A stretch of DNA of 48,194 bases, taken from contig NZ_LLYA01000178.1 of NCBI RefSeq assembly GCF_001440415.1, forward strand, positions 1 to 48,194, in the 5' to 3' direction. The stretch is from Bradyrhizobium retamae. GTDB lineage: Bacteria > Pseudomonadota > Alphaproteobacteria > Rhizobiales > Xanthobacteraceae. Made by a program: the position numbers and the translations under genes. The notes under the pieces were generated by a model, which searched no databases, was not told the DNA's origin, and was given only the letters and a program-made list of their open reading frames with translations. The stretch's first letter is position 1. Each line of letters starts with the position of its first letter. Of the stretch, positions 1 through 7,749 are shown in pieces.

Positions 1-153
1 CGATTTCGATGGAATAGGAGACATAGATAAGATGGACAGGGATTTCGTCTCTTGATCCAAGGCGGACTCCTGATTGCGTCAGCAACGAGCATACTTGCTG
101 CGTGCGTTCGCCCAACTTAGTATCATTGAGCGAGTGCGTGCTTCGGAGGGAAA

Positions 154-471
154 ATGACGCGTGAGACCGTATTGCGGGAGCGCCTTGCAACGCCTGACCT
201 GACTCCTGAACTGTACCTGTACCCGACCGAAGCAGGAGGAAGAAAAGGTCCGATAAAGCTCGGTTGGGGTTGTCCCTGCAGCAAGGAAAACAGCTTGCAA
301 CAAGGTTGGGACGGCTACCCCTTGCTTCAAAGCGAGATGATGCCAGGCGAACGCCGAAGGCTTGGTTTCGTATTTTTATCAGGCGCTGAGGCAACCTTGG
401 CGCTCAGATTGAGTGATCGGTTTTATCTTTGGGAGGGTGGCTTCATCGGCGAGGCGGAAATCATTCGATAG
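154..471 (+). CDS. EF-Tu beta-barrel-like small protein
   Basis: A 105-residue protein with the look of an orphan EF-Tu barrel domain. The pattern is an early strand ending in EAGGRKGPIKLGWGC, a loop, then a PGERRRLGFVFLS strand and a final FYLWEGGFIGEAEI strand. Short proteins related to the EF-Tu C-terminal barrel share this G-G-R..P-I..G, P-G-(E/D) and F-x-(I/L)-x-E-G layout. There is no GTPase domain, so it is not a translation factor; its role is unknown. The ATG is preceded by GGAGGGAAA at a good spacing, which supports the start. It stands apart from its neighbours. The family call is from pattern reading only. Confidence 0.55.
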   Translation: MTRETVLRERLATPDLTPELYLYPTEAGGRKGPIKLGWGCPCSKENSLQQGWDGYPLLQSEMMPGERRRLGFVFLSGAEATLALRLSDRFYLWEGGFIGEAEIIR

Positions 472-549
472 ATGACTGCCACCCAATGGTCGGTTGTCGC
501 TTCTTGAACGAGAGCCCGTTCAGTCAGTTCAACTTCTCGCACGTAAAAA

Positions 550-873
550 GTGTCCCGTATGGCACCTATATCGCTACAACCATTTATAGCCAAATTCGTC
601 GGCCTAGAAGGCGACTACGCGGTTGAGTTTACGCCGACTAGTGAACTTGGGTCGATAAAGACGACAATTGTTGGCACCCCCATGACTTGGTACGTCGATT
701 TTGTCGGCCTGAACGAAGGCGGCGACGTTGTTCTCGGTGGCATAACGACAGGATCACAGGCTGTTTGGGGTGATTGTTACTGGTTCGAAGTCGAAGCCAA
801 CGCAGGTGCTCGCTGCATCGAATACTGGGGCGATCAAGTTTTGTGGAGAAAAGATTGGGCGACCGGCGCTTAA
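550..873 (+). CDS. hypothetical small protein
   Basis: An open frame of 107 residues from a GTG; an in-frame ATG at 559 is an equally good start and would give 104 residues. The translation is acidic and rich in W, G and V (for example WYVDFVGLNEGGDVVLGG), which suggests a small beta-rich soluble protein. There is no signal peptide or membrane segment and no family I recognise. No convincing ribosome binding site precedes either start. It sits in an accessory stretch downstream of the EF-Tu-barrel-like gene in the same direction. Confidence 0.4.
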   Translation: MSRMAPISLQPFIAKFVGLEGDYAVEFTPTSELGSIKTTIVGTPMTWYVDFVGLNEGGDVVLGGITTGSQAVWGDCYWFEVEANAGARCIEYWGDQVLWRKDWATGA

Positions 874-1138
874 GCTAGCTGGGGCCGGATGCGTGTGCAC
901 AATCGTTCTGCTCGGGCAAGCTGAACCGTCGCATTTGCCTCGGTCCCTGTCCGCTTATGGCCCCAACTCGGACCTTTGGTGAGGTCCCCTTTTCCATCGT
1001 CGTGATTAGAGCGCCGCGAAATAGGCAATCCAGCGTAACAAACTGAAAGGGTCGCTCTTGTTGCGCGCGAGCGCTACAAGACCACGGGCCAGCCAGCGTC
1101 AAAAGGCACAGGCAGGCCCAAAGCGCGGTCCGCGAGAC

Positions 1139-1858
1139 CTACCGCCGGACTTCTGCCAAACCCATTATAGTCCAACCCAACCACATCTTGTTCACGATCC
1201 ATTTGACTCCGCGCATCAGTGAGCCAAGGAAGACACGGTCGGCTGCGCGTTGAAGGCGGTACGAATTGAGGATACGGAGCACTCCGCGATTAAAACGAGG
1301 CGTGATGGAAAACATCTCCTTCACCCGGAAGCGCGGCGCCAGCAGTTCGTGGAGCTCGTGCCGATCGACCCAATGGCGCAATTGCCCCGGCCCGGGAGCC
1401 GGGATATCGTTGAGCACCAAGGCCGGCTTGTTCTGCGTCGCCAACATGAGATGGCCGCCGGGCTTTAACAGTCCTGCGATTTTCGACAAGAATGCCGCCT
1501 GATCGGCGACGTGCGCAAGCACTTCCAGGCTGATCGCAACATCGTACCCGGAACCAACATCCGTGGTCATGAAGTCACCAGCAATAAAGCGGGCTTGCGG
1601 AACACGCTGCGCAGCACGCGCTAACACTTCGTCCGAAAGGTCGGTTGCGGTGACTTGGCCGAATTGGACAAGCTGTGTGCAGAGCCAACCTGCTCCGCAG
1701 CCGATCTCAATTATCTTGAGATCTCTTCTTCTCAAGCTACTGAGCCAAGACACGATGACTTCGGTCTGCTCAATCGATATCTCGTTGAGACTCTTCTCGC
1801 GCGTCGAGGCGTTCCAATCGTTCCAAAATGCACGCTGCTTCTCAATCGCTTCCGTCAT
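1139..1858 (-). CDS. class I SAM-dependent methyltransferase
   Basis: A 239-residue Rossmann-fold methyltransferase of the UbiG/Methyltransf_11-12 type. Motif I reads IIEIGCGAGWL at about residues 50-60. It is followed by the acidic strand-2 end in VTATDLSDEV, a GDFM segment, ISLEVLAHV at motif IV, and LLKPGGHLML at motif V. A C-terminal basic, hydrophobic tail (residues 190-239) could contact a membrane or lipid substrate. A longer reading to 1885 would add nine residues, but MTEAIEKQRAFW matches the usual start of such proteins. The substrate is unknown; the glycan operon 3 kb away makes a surface polymer or lipid plausible. It is transcribed alone. Confidence 0.75.
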   Translation of the reverse strand: MTEAIEKQRAFWNDWNASTREKSLNEISIEQTEVIVSWLSSLRRRDLKIIEIGCGAGWLCTQLVQFGQVTATDLSDEVLARAAQRVPQARFIAGDFMTTDVGSGYDVAISLEVLAHVADQAAFLSKIAGLLKPGGHLMLATQNKPALVLNDIPAPGPGQLRHWVDRHELHELLAPRFRVKEMFSITPRFNRGVLRILNSYRLQRAADRVFLGSLMRGVKWIVNKMWLGWTIMGLAEVRR

Positions 1859-1960
1859 CAAAATTCTCGCGCAACAGAAAAACAACTGTGGCGGCTAAAG
1901 CCACACACTCTTAAAAAATTAGCTTAACTTATCACACGCTTGAGCCGAGGTCCAATGACA

Positions 1961-1988
1961 AGGCCCGCTAGCGTGAACCGGCGGGCCT
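1961..1988 (-). terminator. hairpin terminator of cassette A
   Basis: Inverted repeat with 8-base arms AGGCCCGC and GCGGGCCT around a 12-base loop, lying 8 bases past the stop of the minus-strand gene ending at 1996. Read on the minus strand, its central 26 bases match the hairpin at 29637-29662 at all but one position. There is no clear T-run. Confidence 0.6.
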
Positions 1989-1995
1989 GATAGCG

Positions 1996-2706
1996 TCAGA
2001 CCGCAAACTGTTCTTTGAAACGCTCAGCCTGCTCACCGCCGAGCAGTTCTAAAATCAACGAGCGCGTCATCCTGACGTCGTAGTCGGCGTCCTTGTCATT
2101 ATCCAGCCAACCGGCACCCGCTATACAGGTTAACAGCACCTCCAGCTTCGCCCGCTTGCCCTCGGCAGTGCGCGCAGGGATCGCCCACATTTCCTTGACC
2201 AATTCATCCAGGCGATCGAAGTGGGGCTGCGCGAGCCTGTTCAGCTCTGCCTGTCGCGCAACTTCGGGCATTCTCCCGATAGCCTCACTGACCTCATCCT
2301 GGGTCATTTTGATCCGCCCCTCTTTGACCTCGCAATCCAATCGAAGCCACTCATCTCTCCAGGCGTGTACACACTCGCTGATCTCGTCGTCGTCTATTGT
2401 CGCTTGCCGGTAAGCCTCAAGAATGTCTCGCTCGAGATCCAGCAAGGGCTGATCTTCGATAATCGCGAGCGCGGCGGCCGGAATGGTGGCGCCCGTGATG
2501 GCTGCGCCGACTATCATGTTCATAATTGATCTCCTGTTCATTGCAGCCCCGCCCGAATGAATCCGCGAACCTGCTTCAGGTTCTCGATCCACAGGGACGG
2601 TCTGACATGCATCAGGCGGACTGGTCGGAATCACTGGAGGTGAAGACAATTGAACGGCGCCTGGGGCGCCTGTCTCGGCTGTGGTGGTTTGGTTGCACGT
2701 GGTCAT
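1996..2706 (-). CDS. cassette A protein, possibly exported
   Basis: About 236 residues from the ATG at 2706, which has AAGGAAC upstream; the frame is open to 2781. The N-terminal 50 residues are Pro/Thr/Ser rich and contain APGAVQLSSPPVI, also found in the protein at 28641. An internal MNRRSIMNMIVGAAITG follows, with a hydrophobic stretch to AAALA that resembles a Tat or Sec signal. An AGGAG within the codons for NRRS precedes a second ATG at 2531, so translation may really start there. The rest is helical, charged and Trp-poor, with no family I recognise. It belongs to the remnant element at 1.9-4.5 kb and ends at its own terminator. Confidence 0.6.
   Translation of the reverse strand: MTTCNQTTTAETGAPGAVQLSSPPVIPTSPPDACQTVPVDREPEAGSRIHSGGAAMNRRSIMNMIVGAAITGATIPAAALAIIEDQPLLDLERDILEAYRQATIDDDEISECVHAWRDEWLRLDCEVKEGRIKMTQDEVSEAIGRMPEVARQAELNRLAQPHFDRLDELVKEMWAIPARTAEGKRAKLEVLLTCIAGAGWLDNDKDADYDVRMTRSLILELLGGEQAERFKEQFAV
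2628..2669 (-). repeat. 42-bp conserved cassette leader, copy A
   Basis: On the minus strand this segment matches 28699-28740 at 41 of 42 positions. It lies in the same reading frame in both cassettes and encodes the shared APGAVQLSSPPVI peptide, about 100-160 bases before the internal SD/ATG. The surrounding DNA is not similar, so conservation of the nucleotides themselves, not only the peptide, is notable. Confidence 0.75.
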
Positions 2707-2773
2707 CTGAAAGTTCCTTTGTCGCGGTCTTTCGGTGGGTGGAGAGGCCGACAGCGCGCCAGCCCCGCTTCGT

Positions 2774-2962
2774 TCATGCATCTTGCTTCACCTCCGATCT
2801 GCCGCCGCCAGCGTCTGAGGGAGTGAAGGCTGATTGAACGTGAGCGATCAGACAGCGCAGAGCGGCTGCCTGAGACGGGTTCAGAATCCCGGAGACGGCG
2901 AGCGCCTGGCATTCGCCGATGAGCGCTGACACCGCGAATAACTGACGGGGCGTCGCGCTCAG
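2774..2962 (-). CDS. hypothetical small protein, start uncertain
   Basis: The open frame ends in SATPRQLFAVSALIGECQALAVSGILNPSQAAALRCLIAHV, shown here only as the core; it looks like a genuine helical protein of about 62 residues. No ATG, GTG or TTG lies at the expected position. The best junction is a CTG at 2962 that overlaps the TGA of the upstream gene as CTGA, mimicking the common ATGA overlap. A later GTG at 2932 is the alternative. It would be co-transcribed with the two minus-strand genes above it. Confidence 0.4.
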   Translation of the reverse strand: MSATPRQLFAVSALIGECQALAVSGILNPSQAAALRCLIAHVQSAFTPSDAGGGRSEVKQDA

Positions 2963-3147
2963 CGTGCGGCTCTCCGCACGCTGATGACGGTTGAAGCGCC
3001 CCAGAGCGACATGCGGCGCCGGCCGACCCTCTCCAGGGTGACTTCGACCTTGCCGCGCGGGGTACGAATGCCAGCGCTGACGCTGACGATGGTTTCGCCG
3101 GAGCCCGTTTGATCGCCCGGCATCAGGTAGCGGGCTTGGATTTTCAT
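2959..3147 (-). CDS. hypothetical small phage-type protein
   Basis: Protein of 62 residues, MKIQARYLMPGDQTGSGE at the start, then a V-S-x-G-x-R-T-P-R-G-K-V-E-V-T-L strand pair and SLWGASTVISVRR at the end. This small beta-barrel-like layout (a PGD turn, then a G/V-rich strand hairpin) is typical of short proteins in phage and integrative elements; no function is known to me. Its ATG overlaps the upstream stop in an ATGA, so translation is probably coupled. Codon use is normal for the region. Confidence 0.6.
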   Translation of the reverse strand: MKIQARYLMPGDQTGSGETIVSVSAGIRTPRGKVEVTLERVGRRRMSLWGASTVISVRRAAR

Positions 3148-3482
3148 CCTCGCAGCCTTCGGATTTCGTCACGGCAGGCGGTGGTGGTAGCTTTCCACTG
3201 CGCCCCGCTTTCGATGTAGTCAGCGCGGGCTATCGTGGTTTCCAGCACCTTGATGCGATCAACCTTCGCGGTAGCGGAAAGGGCGGCCAGTTGGGCAGCA
3301 GCGCGGGCTTCAATCCATGCCTGCCGCAGCGCCCATGCGAAGCACTTGCGCCCGATGTCCGAGAACTTGATCTCCGGATAGCGATAGGTCTGCCGGAAGA
3401 TTGCCCAGGCGCGGGTCATTAGTGCCGTGCGGTCGATTTTGGGCATAGCTCCGCCGTCCGCTGAAGCGGTGGTTTTGGTCAT
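3144..3482 (-). CDS. hypothetical protein of integrative elements
   Basis: Protein of 112 residues; an alternative start at 3446 gives MPKIDRTALMTRAWAIF as the N-terminus. It is helical, with an aromatic-rich block (WAIFRQTYRYPEIKFSDIGRK is longer than I quote elsewhere; its core is RQTYRYPEIKFSDIGRK) and a C-terminal charged helix ending EIRRLRG. It is the first gene of the minus-strand operon 3482-1996, divergent from the Xre repressor at 3561, and the operator palindrome lies between them. I know of no function. Confidence 0.6.
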   Translation of the reverse strand: MTKTTASADGGAMPKIDRTALMTRAWAIFRQTYRYPEIKFSDIGRKCFAWALRQAWIEARAAAQLAALSATAKVDRIKVLETTIARADYIESGAQWKATTTACRDEIRRLRG

Positions 3483-3486
3483 GGGG

Positions 3487-3513
3487 TTGCACTTGGTTTG
3501 TCTGCGTTATACT
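3487..3513 (+). promoter_or_regulatory. possible promoter for the Xre gene
   Basis: TTGCAC at 3487 and TATACT at 3508 form a sigma70-like pair, though the 15-base spacing is short. The start point would fall in or next to the palindrome at 3517-3537, which suits autorepression. Confidence 0.35.
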
Positions 3514-3516
3514 AAA

Positions 3517-3537
3517 TGGATCATCGTCTATGATCCA
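3517..3537. promoter_or_regulatory. operator palindrome for Xre repressor
   Basis: Perfect inverted repeat TGGATCAT-cgtct-ATGATCCA, 8-base arms and a 5-base spacer. It lies between the divergent genes at 3482 and 3561, directly downstream of a TATACT box. Size, symmetry and position fit the binding site of a dimeric helix-turn-helix repressor, most simply the one encoded next to it. Confidence 0.6.
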
Positions 3538-3560
3538 AAAAGTGTCAAGAGGTTTTTGCG

Positions 3561-3812
3561 GTGATTTCGATCGAACAGATACGAGCAGCTCGCGGACTGC
3601 TCGGCTGGTCTCAGACCCAGTTGGCGGGAGCGGCTGGCCGTTCGTTGCCAACCATCAAACGTCTGGAGCGGGACGACGGCGAGGGCCCGGCCGTCTCGGA
3701 GGACGTCCGGAACGCCGTTCAGAAGGCTCTAGAGAAAGCCGGCGTCGAGTTCATTGCAGAGAATGGGGGCGGGGCCGGCGTACGGCTGAAGAAACAGTCG
3801 AAACGAAAATGA
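3561..3812 (+). CDS. Xre-family HTH regulator
   Basis: An 83-residue helix-turn-helix protein from GTG, with AAGAGG seven bases upstream. The HTH occupies residues 5-40: IRAARGLLGWSQTQLAGAAG, then a recognition helix SLPTIKRLER. The C-terminal half (NAVQKALEKAGVEFIAENGG) is the usual short tail of this Xre group, ending in basic residues. It lies just after a perfect palindromic operator and divergent from a minus-strand operon, the usual layout of an element's repressor or control switch. Confidence 0.8.
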   Translation: MISIEQIRAARGLLGWSQTQLAGAAGRSLPTIKRLERDDGEGPAVSEDVRNAVQKALEKAGVEFIAENGGGAGVRLKKQSKRK

Positions 3813-3971
3813 CGGCAGAGCCGCTAATAGTATCGGTTGCGTGTGTGTTTCTCTCGGCTGCACCCGTTTTTATATCGGCAACATCAAAAGCGACGGGCGA
3901 TTGATGTCAGGCCGATGGGTCTAGCCGATACAAAACAGGGTCAAACCATCAGCTTTAGGAGCCTCGCCAGT

Positions 3972-4208
3972 ATGCTTACGATAGGAAACCAACTAAAGGC
4001 CGCCCGCGCGCTTGCGGGTCTCAGTCAAGCCCAGCTTGCGACAGCGGCCGGACTAAACGTGACGACAATTTCGGCAATGGAAGGGAAGGGCGCCGCAACG
4101 CTGGGAAGCGGGATCGATACCATCAAGGCAGTGATGGATGCGCTCGGGGCGGCCGGCGTCGAATTGATCGACGAGGGACGGCCAGGCTGCCGGCTCAGGG
4201 CAAAATGA
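3972..4208 (+). CDS. second Xre-family HTH regulator
   Basis: A 78-residue HTH protein. The ATG at 3972 follows AGGAG by ten bases and begins MLTIGNQLKAARALAGLSQAQ; the longer open frame back to 3837 has no signal and is not used. HTH covers residues 6-45 (LSQAQLATAAGLNVTTISAME), followed by the same kind of tail as its neighbour (VMDALGAAGVELIDEG). The two Xre proteins therefore look like diverged duplicates. Its stop overlaps the next start as ATGA, so it is translationally coupled to the resolvase fragment. Confidence 0.75.
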   Translation: MLTIGNQLKAARALAGLSQAQLATAAGLNVTTISAMEGKGAATLGSGIDTIKAVMDALGAAGVELIDEGRPGCRLRAK

Positions 4209-4486
4209 AGCCCGCCGGGCTCGCAATCATGTTGGCACTGTTGGTCTCGCCCGCCGCGGCGCAGCATGAACGGGAGATGATCGCGGAAAGAACGCGCGCG
4301 ACACTTCGGGCGGCGAAGGCGAGGGGTGTCAAAATTGGACGCAATGGCGCTGAATGCCTAGCGCCCGCTTATCGGGCAGCCGCTGCTGAACGGGCGATGA
4401 GTCTCGCTCCTGTCCTTACACAGCTAGTGAAAGCTGGCCTGTCTGCGAGACAAATTGCCGCCGAACTAACAGCTCGAAAAGCTTAA
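4205..4486 (+). pseudogene. serine-recombinase C-terminal remnant
   Basis: A 93-residue frame carrying the hallmark of the region after the catalytic domain of resolvase/invertase recombinases, HEREMIAERTRATLRAAKAR, followed by GVKIGRN. It ends in a resolvase-type tail (LSARQIAAELTARKA). The whole N-terminal catalytic domain with its serine is missing; a short hydrophobic stretch (MLALLVSPAAA) takes its place. It may still be translated, since its ATG overlaps the previous stop, but it cannot be a recombinase. It marks a decayed integrative element. Confidence 0.65.
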
Positions 4487-4590
4487 GGGTGTCTGAGGTA
4501 CAGACCGAATGTGACGGAAGTCAGAGGCGACCGGTGGCAACCGTCAACAATCATCAGTTCGTCGGACCTCCGCCATCTATGTATAACCTA

Positions 4591-4620
4591 TTGACAAAAC
4601 TTATATTTTGTAAATGTAGC
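4591..4620 (+). promoter_or_regulatory. possible promoter of the glycan operon
   Basis: TTGACA at 4591 followed by an AT-rich run (aaaacttatattttgtaaat). It is the most AT-rich point of the 256-base gap before the operon. No good -10 box sits at 16-18 bases (TAAATG at 14, TGTAGC at 18), so the call is weak. Confidence 0.25.
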
Positions 4621-4742
4621 GCATAGGGTCCCTAACTCGGCCCCAAACTGGCGTGTATAACCGTTCCTGTGCCGTGGTTGCGTTGGTATAGCTGCCGTGC
4701 TTTGGAAACCCATTCAACCCTTCGGGCAATTAGGCATCTATC

Positions 4743-5792
4743 GTGGATCATCACGCGCCCAAGACAATTGCTACTTACCCCGCTGTTTCTGTTGTTTGTC
4801 CCTTCTTCAACGAAGAGGCGATTATCGAGCGCGCCGTTCAGCGCATGCTCATGAATCTCCGCCAGCAATTCGGCGATGCGTTTGAGCTGATTTTGGTCAA
4901 TGACGGATCAAAGGATAAATCGCTGGAACGCTTGTTCGGCGTGCTCGTGGCCGAACGTGCAGAAAAGCAGGTCCGAGTGTTGTCTTATCCGATCAACCAG
5001 GGACGAGGGCGCGCTATCAAAATCGGTATCGACGAAGCGACGGCTCCTATCATCGTAACAACAGAGGCCGATTGCTCGTGGGGCGACGACATAGTTCAAC
5101 GCTTACACGCAGAGCTAGTGGCTCATCCCGAGGCAGATTTTGTAATTGCGTCGCCCCATCGCGAAGGCGGAAGTTTGGTGAACGTATCACCCGCGCGGGT
5201 GTTCCTGACTCAAGCAGGCAACAGGCTGATCCGTCTTTTCTTCGACAGCAGCGTCACGATGAATACGGGCATGACTCGTGGTTATCGCGCCGCCGTTATT
5301 CAACCGCTCCTGACGGAGGAGAATGGCAAAGAGTTTCATCTTGAGGTGCTTCTCAAGCTTCTTGGCCTCGGCTTTCGTGCGCGCGAGATCCCTGCCACTT
5401 TGACTTGGCTCGATCACAAACTCCAACGCGACGGTGCGGCCAAGCGCAAGTCATCTACGAAAATTTTCAAGACTATCACTAGCCATCTACGCTTTATCGC
5501 TATCGCCCAACCTGTTCGGCACTTCGCATTCTTAACAGCGCTAATCGCTCTGCTCGGCTGCGGATTCATCGCAGCTGCTGTCGCCATGCTTGTCACGCAT
5601 GCAGCGCCCGCGATCTATCTCGCGCTGGTCGGCCTGATTCTCTTCGTTATTGCTCTGCTTTTTGCAGGCTTTTCTATTTTGTTCTTTCAGCTACGAGAGC
5701 TCGCGCGAACAAATTGGATGCAAGGATACGGTGCGAGGACTCCGCCGACAGCAAAGCCTGCTGAATTGGCATTTCCCGTGAAAGCTAGCTAA
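4743..5792 (+). CDS. family 2 glycosyltransferase, membrane-anchored
   Basis: A 349-residue GT-A enzyme of the polyprenyl-phosphate glycosyltransferase type. Residues 10-230 form the catalytic domain: VSVVCPFFNEEAIIERAV, VNDGSKDKS (nucleotide binding), INQGRGRAIKIG, and TTEADCSWGDD at the DxD-like metal site, where EAD replaces the more usual DAD. TRGYRAAVI and FHLEVLLKLL follow. Two C-terminal membrane helices (about 255-315) anchor it to the inner membrane. It starts with GTG and is the first gene of the operon; the next start is four bases after its stop. It probably loads or extends a lipid-linked sugar for the surface polymer built by this operon. Confidence 0.8.
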   Translation: MDHHAPKTIATYPAVSVVCPFFNEEAIIERAVQRMLMNLRQQFGDAFELILVNDGSKDKSLERLFGVLVAERAEKQVRVLSYPINQGRGRAIKIGIDEATAPIIVTTEADCSWGDDIVQRLHAELVAHPEADFVIASPHREGGSLVNVSPARVFLTQAGNRLIRLFFDSSVTMNTGMTRGYRAAVIQPLLTEENGKEFHLEVLLKLLGLGFRAREIPATLTWLDHKLQRDGAAKRKSSTKIFKTITSHLRFIAIAQPVRHFAFLTALIALLGCGFIAAAVAMLVTHAAPAIYLALVGLILFVIALLFAGFSILFFQLRELARTNWMQGYGARTPPTAKPAELAFPVKAS

Positions 5793-5796
5793 CGAA

Positions 5797-7722
5797 ATGT
5801 GCGGTATTGTTGGGACAGCAGGCCGGTATGATCCGGCTTTGGTACGCCGCATGGCCGATAGGATTTCCCACCGCGGACCCGATGGCGCTGGCTTTCACGA
5901 TTTCCCAAGTGCCGAAATAAGCATTGGAATGCGGCGTCTTGCCGTTATTGACCTTAACACTGGCGATCAGCCGCTGCATGGCGATCAGAATCGCGTCCAC
6001 ATCGTCTATAATGGTGAGGTCTATAACTATCGTGAATTGCGTACCGAGCTTGAGAAGCTGGGTCATCGCTTTATCACCACGAGCGATACCGAAGTTGTGC
6101 TTCACGCCTATCTAGCATGGGGGCGCAACGCCTGGGTGCGCCTTCACGGCATGTTCGCGATCGCCATTGTTGATGAACGCGGCAGTCGAACGAAGCTATT
6201 GCTGGTTCGCGATCGTCCGGGCATCAAGCCTTTGTATTTCTGTCGTCAGGGCAAGAGCCTGCTGTTCGCGTCCGAGATCAAGGCGCTTCAGGCAGACAGC
6301 GGGTTTTCGTCCGAGGTCGATCTGGCCGCAATCCGTTCGTATCTTTCCCTTCGATATGTGCCAGGCCCCGGTTCGCTACTGACTAGCGTCGAAAAGCTTG
6401 CGGCCGGGCATGACCTAGTTTGGTGCCAAGGCGACATCGAGGTGAAGCGCTGGTGGTTTCCGCCCGGCGCGGACTCGGTGGAAGCTGGCCTTGATATCGA
6501 AGCGGCCGCGGATCGCTTTGGCACGGCCCTGCGCGCATCCGTTCACCGGCACATGATTGCTGACGTGCCGGTAGGCGCCTTCCTGTCCGGGGGCATCGAT
6601 TCAAACGTAATTGTCGCCTTGATGGCCGAGGTTGCGGCTGGCCCGGTCAAGACGTTCTCAATCGGATTTCCCGATTTCCCCGATCACGACCGCGAGCTTG
6701 CGGCTCTAACGGCGCGTCGCATCGGAGCGGACCATCACGCGATCGATTGCCGCGCCGAGGATATGGCCAGCTTGCCGGAGATCGCTTTTGCGCTGGACGA
6801 GCCGGTGGGAGACGCAATTGTTGTTCCCATGTATGTGCTCGCGCGCGAGGCCCGAAAAGAGGTCAAGGTCGTATTGTCCGGTGAAGGCGCAGATGAAATT
6901 CTCGGCGGATACATGTTTCACCGCAAGCTTCAGCAAATTGCGCGAGTGAAGTCGTTTGTGCCGGCGCATTCGTTTCCAATTGCCGCACGCCTCGCCTCGA
7001 TTATACCGGTCGCGATCCTTGAGAGGCTTTTCGACTATCCTGGCGCGCTTGGCAAAGTGGGGCGTCGCAAGATCGTGTCCATGCTGGAGCGCATGGGTGA
7101 TGCTCCGCTGACGGATCTCTATCGATCGGCTGTGTCGCTCTTCGACGCGGATGATATCCGCGCGATGGCGGGAGGTCATGCGCTTGCCCGTGAGGCGGAC
7201 CGCAGCGTCGGTCCGGTTTTGGAGAGATTACCCGGTGAAACGGCACTACAATCTCTGGTGGCGATGCAGTACCCCGATTGGCTACCGGACGACATTCTTA
7301 TGAAGGCCGACAAGATGACCATGGCCCATTCGCTCGAAGGGCGGGTACCTTTTATGGACGAGCTGGTCATCGCAGCCGCGGCAGCCTTGCCGGATGCGAC
7401 CAAATTGGGGGCGTCCGGCAACAAGCTTGCGTTGCGGCGCTTCGGAGTTGGTCTCCTGCCGTCGGAGGTCTTGCAGGCGCCTAAACGCGCATTCTACATT
7501 CCGCTTGAGGCGTATGCGACAACCAGGCCTCTTGCTGACATTTTCGACTGGGCTCTCGATCCCGTGCGTGTCAAGAAGCGCGGTCTCTTCAGTCCTCAAT
7601 GGATTGCCGCGCAGCGCGCCGCGGATCCTGCCCAGGGTTTTCTACCACTCAAGCGGTTGTTCTCGATCGTGATGCTGGAGCTGTGGTTCGAACGATTCGC
7701 ACCGTCTTCAAGCTGGACTTGA
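5797..7722 (+). CDS. asparagine-synthase-like amidotransferase
   Basis: A 641-residue glutamine-dependent amidotransferase. MCGIVGTAG places the N-terminal nucleophile Cys2 of the class II glutaminase domain (1-200), with SHRGPDG and NGEVYNY. The ATP-pyrophosphatase synthase domain follows, with its P-loop at VGAFLSGGIDSN (about 259-270), SGEGADEILGGY and the DADKMTMAHSLE-type region (KADKMTMAHSLEGRVPF). All catalytic motifs look intact. Such AsnB paralogues in glycan clusters often amidate sugar carboxylates or attach amino groups and need not make asparagine. It lies second in the operon, after the glycosyltransferase. Confidence 0.85.
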   Translation: MCGIVGTAGRYDPALVRRMADRISHRGPDGAGFHDFPSAEISIGMRRLAVIDLNTGDQPLHGDQNRVHIVYNGEVYNYRELRTELEKLGHRFITTSDTEVVLHAYLAWGRNAWVRLHGMFAIAIVDERGSRTKLLLVRDRPGIKPLYFCRQGKSLLFASEIKALQADSGFSSEVDLAAIRSYLSLRYVPGPGSLLTSVEKLAAGHDLVWCQGDIEVKRWWFPPGADSVEAGLDIEAAADRFGTALRASVHRHMIADVPVGAFLSGGIDSNVIVALMAEVAAGPVKTFSIGFPDFPDHDRELAALTARRIGADHHAIDCRAEDMASLPEIAFALDEPVGDAIVVPMYVLAREARKEVKVVLSGEGADEILGGYMFHRKLQQIARVKSFVPAHSFPIAARLASIIPVAILERLFDYPGALGKVGRRKIVSMLERMGDAPLTDLYRSAVSLFDADDIRAMAGGHALAREADRSVGPVLERLPGETALQSLVAMQYPDWLPDDILMKADKMTMAHSLEGRVPFMDELVIAAAAALPDATKLGASGNKLALRRFGVGLLPSEVLQAPKRAFYIPLEAYATTRPLADIFDWALDPVRVKKRGLFSPQWIAAQRAADPAQGFLPLKRLFSIVMLELWFERFAPSSSWT

Positions 7723-7749
7723 ACTGCGCGTTATACAGAAGGTGCTTTT

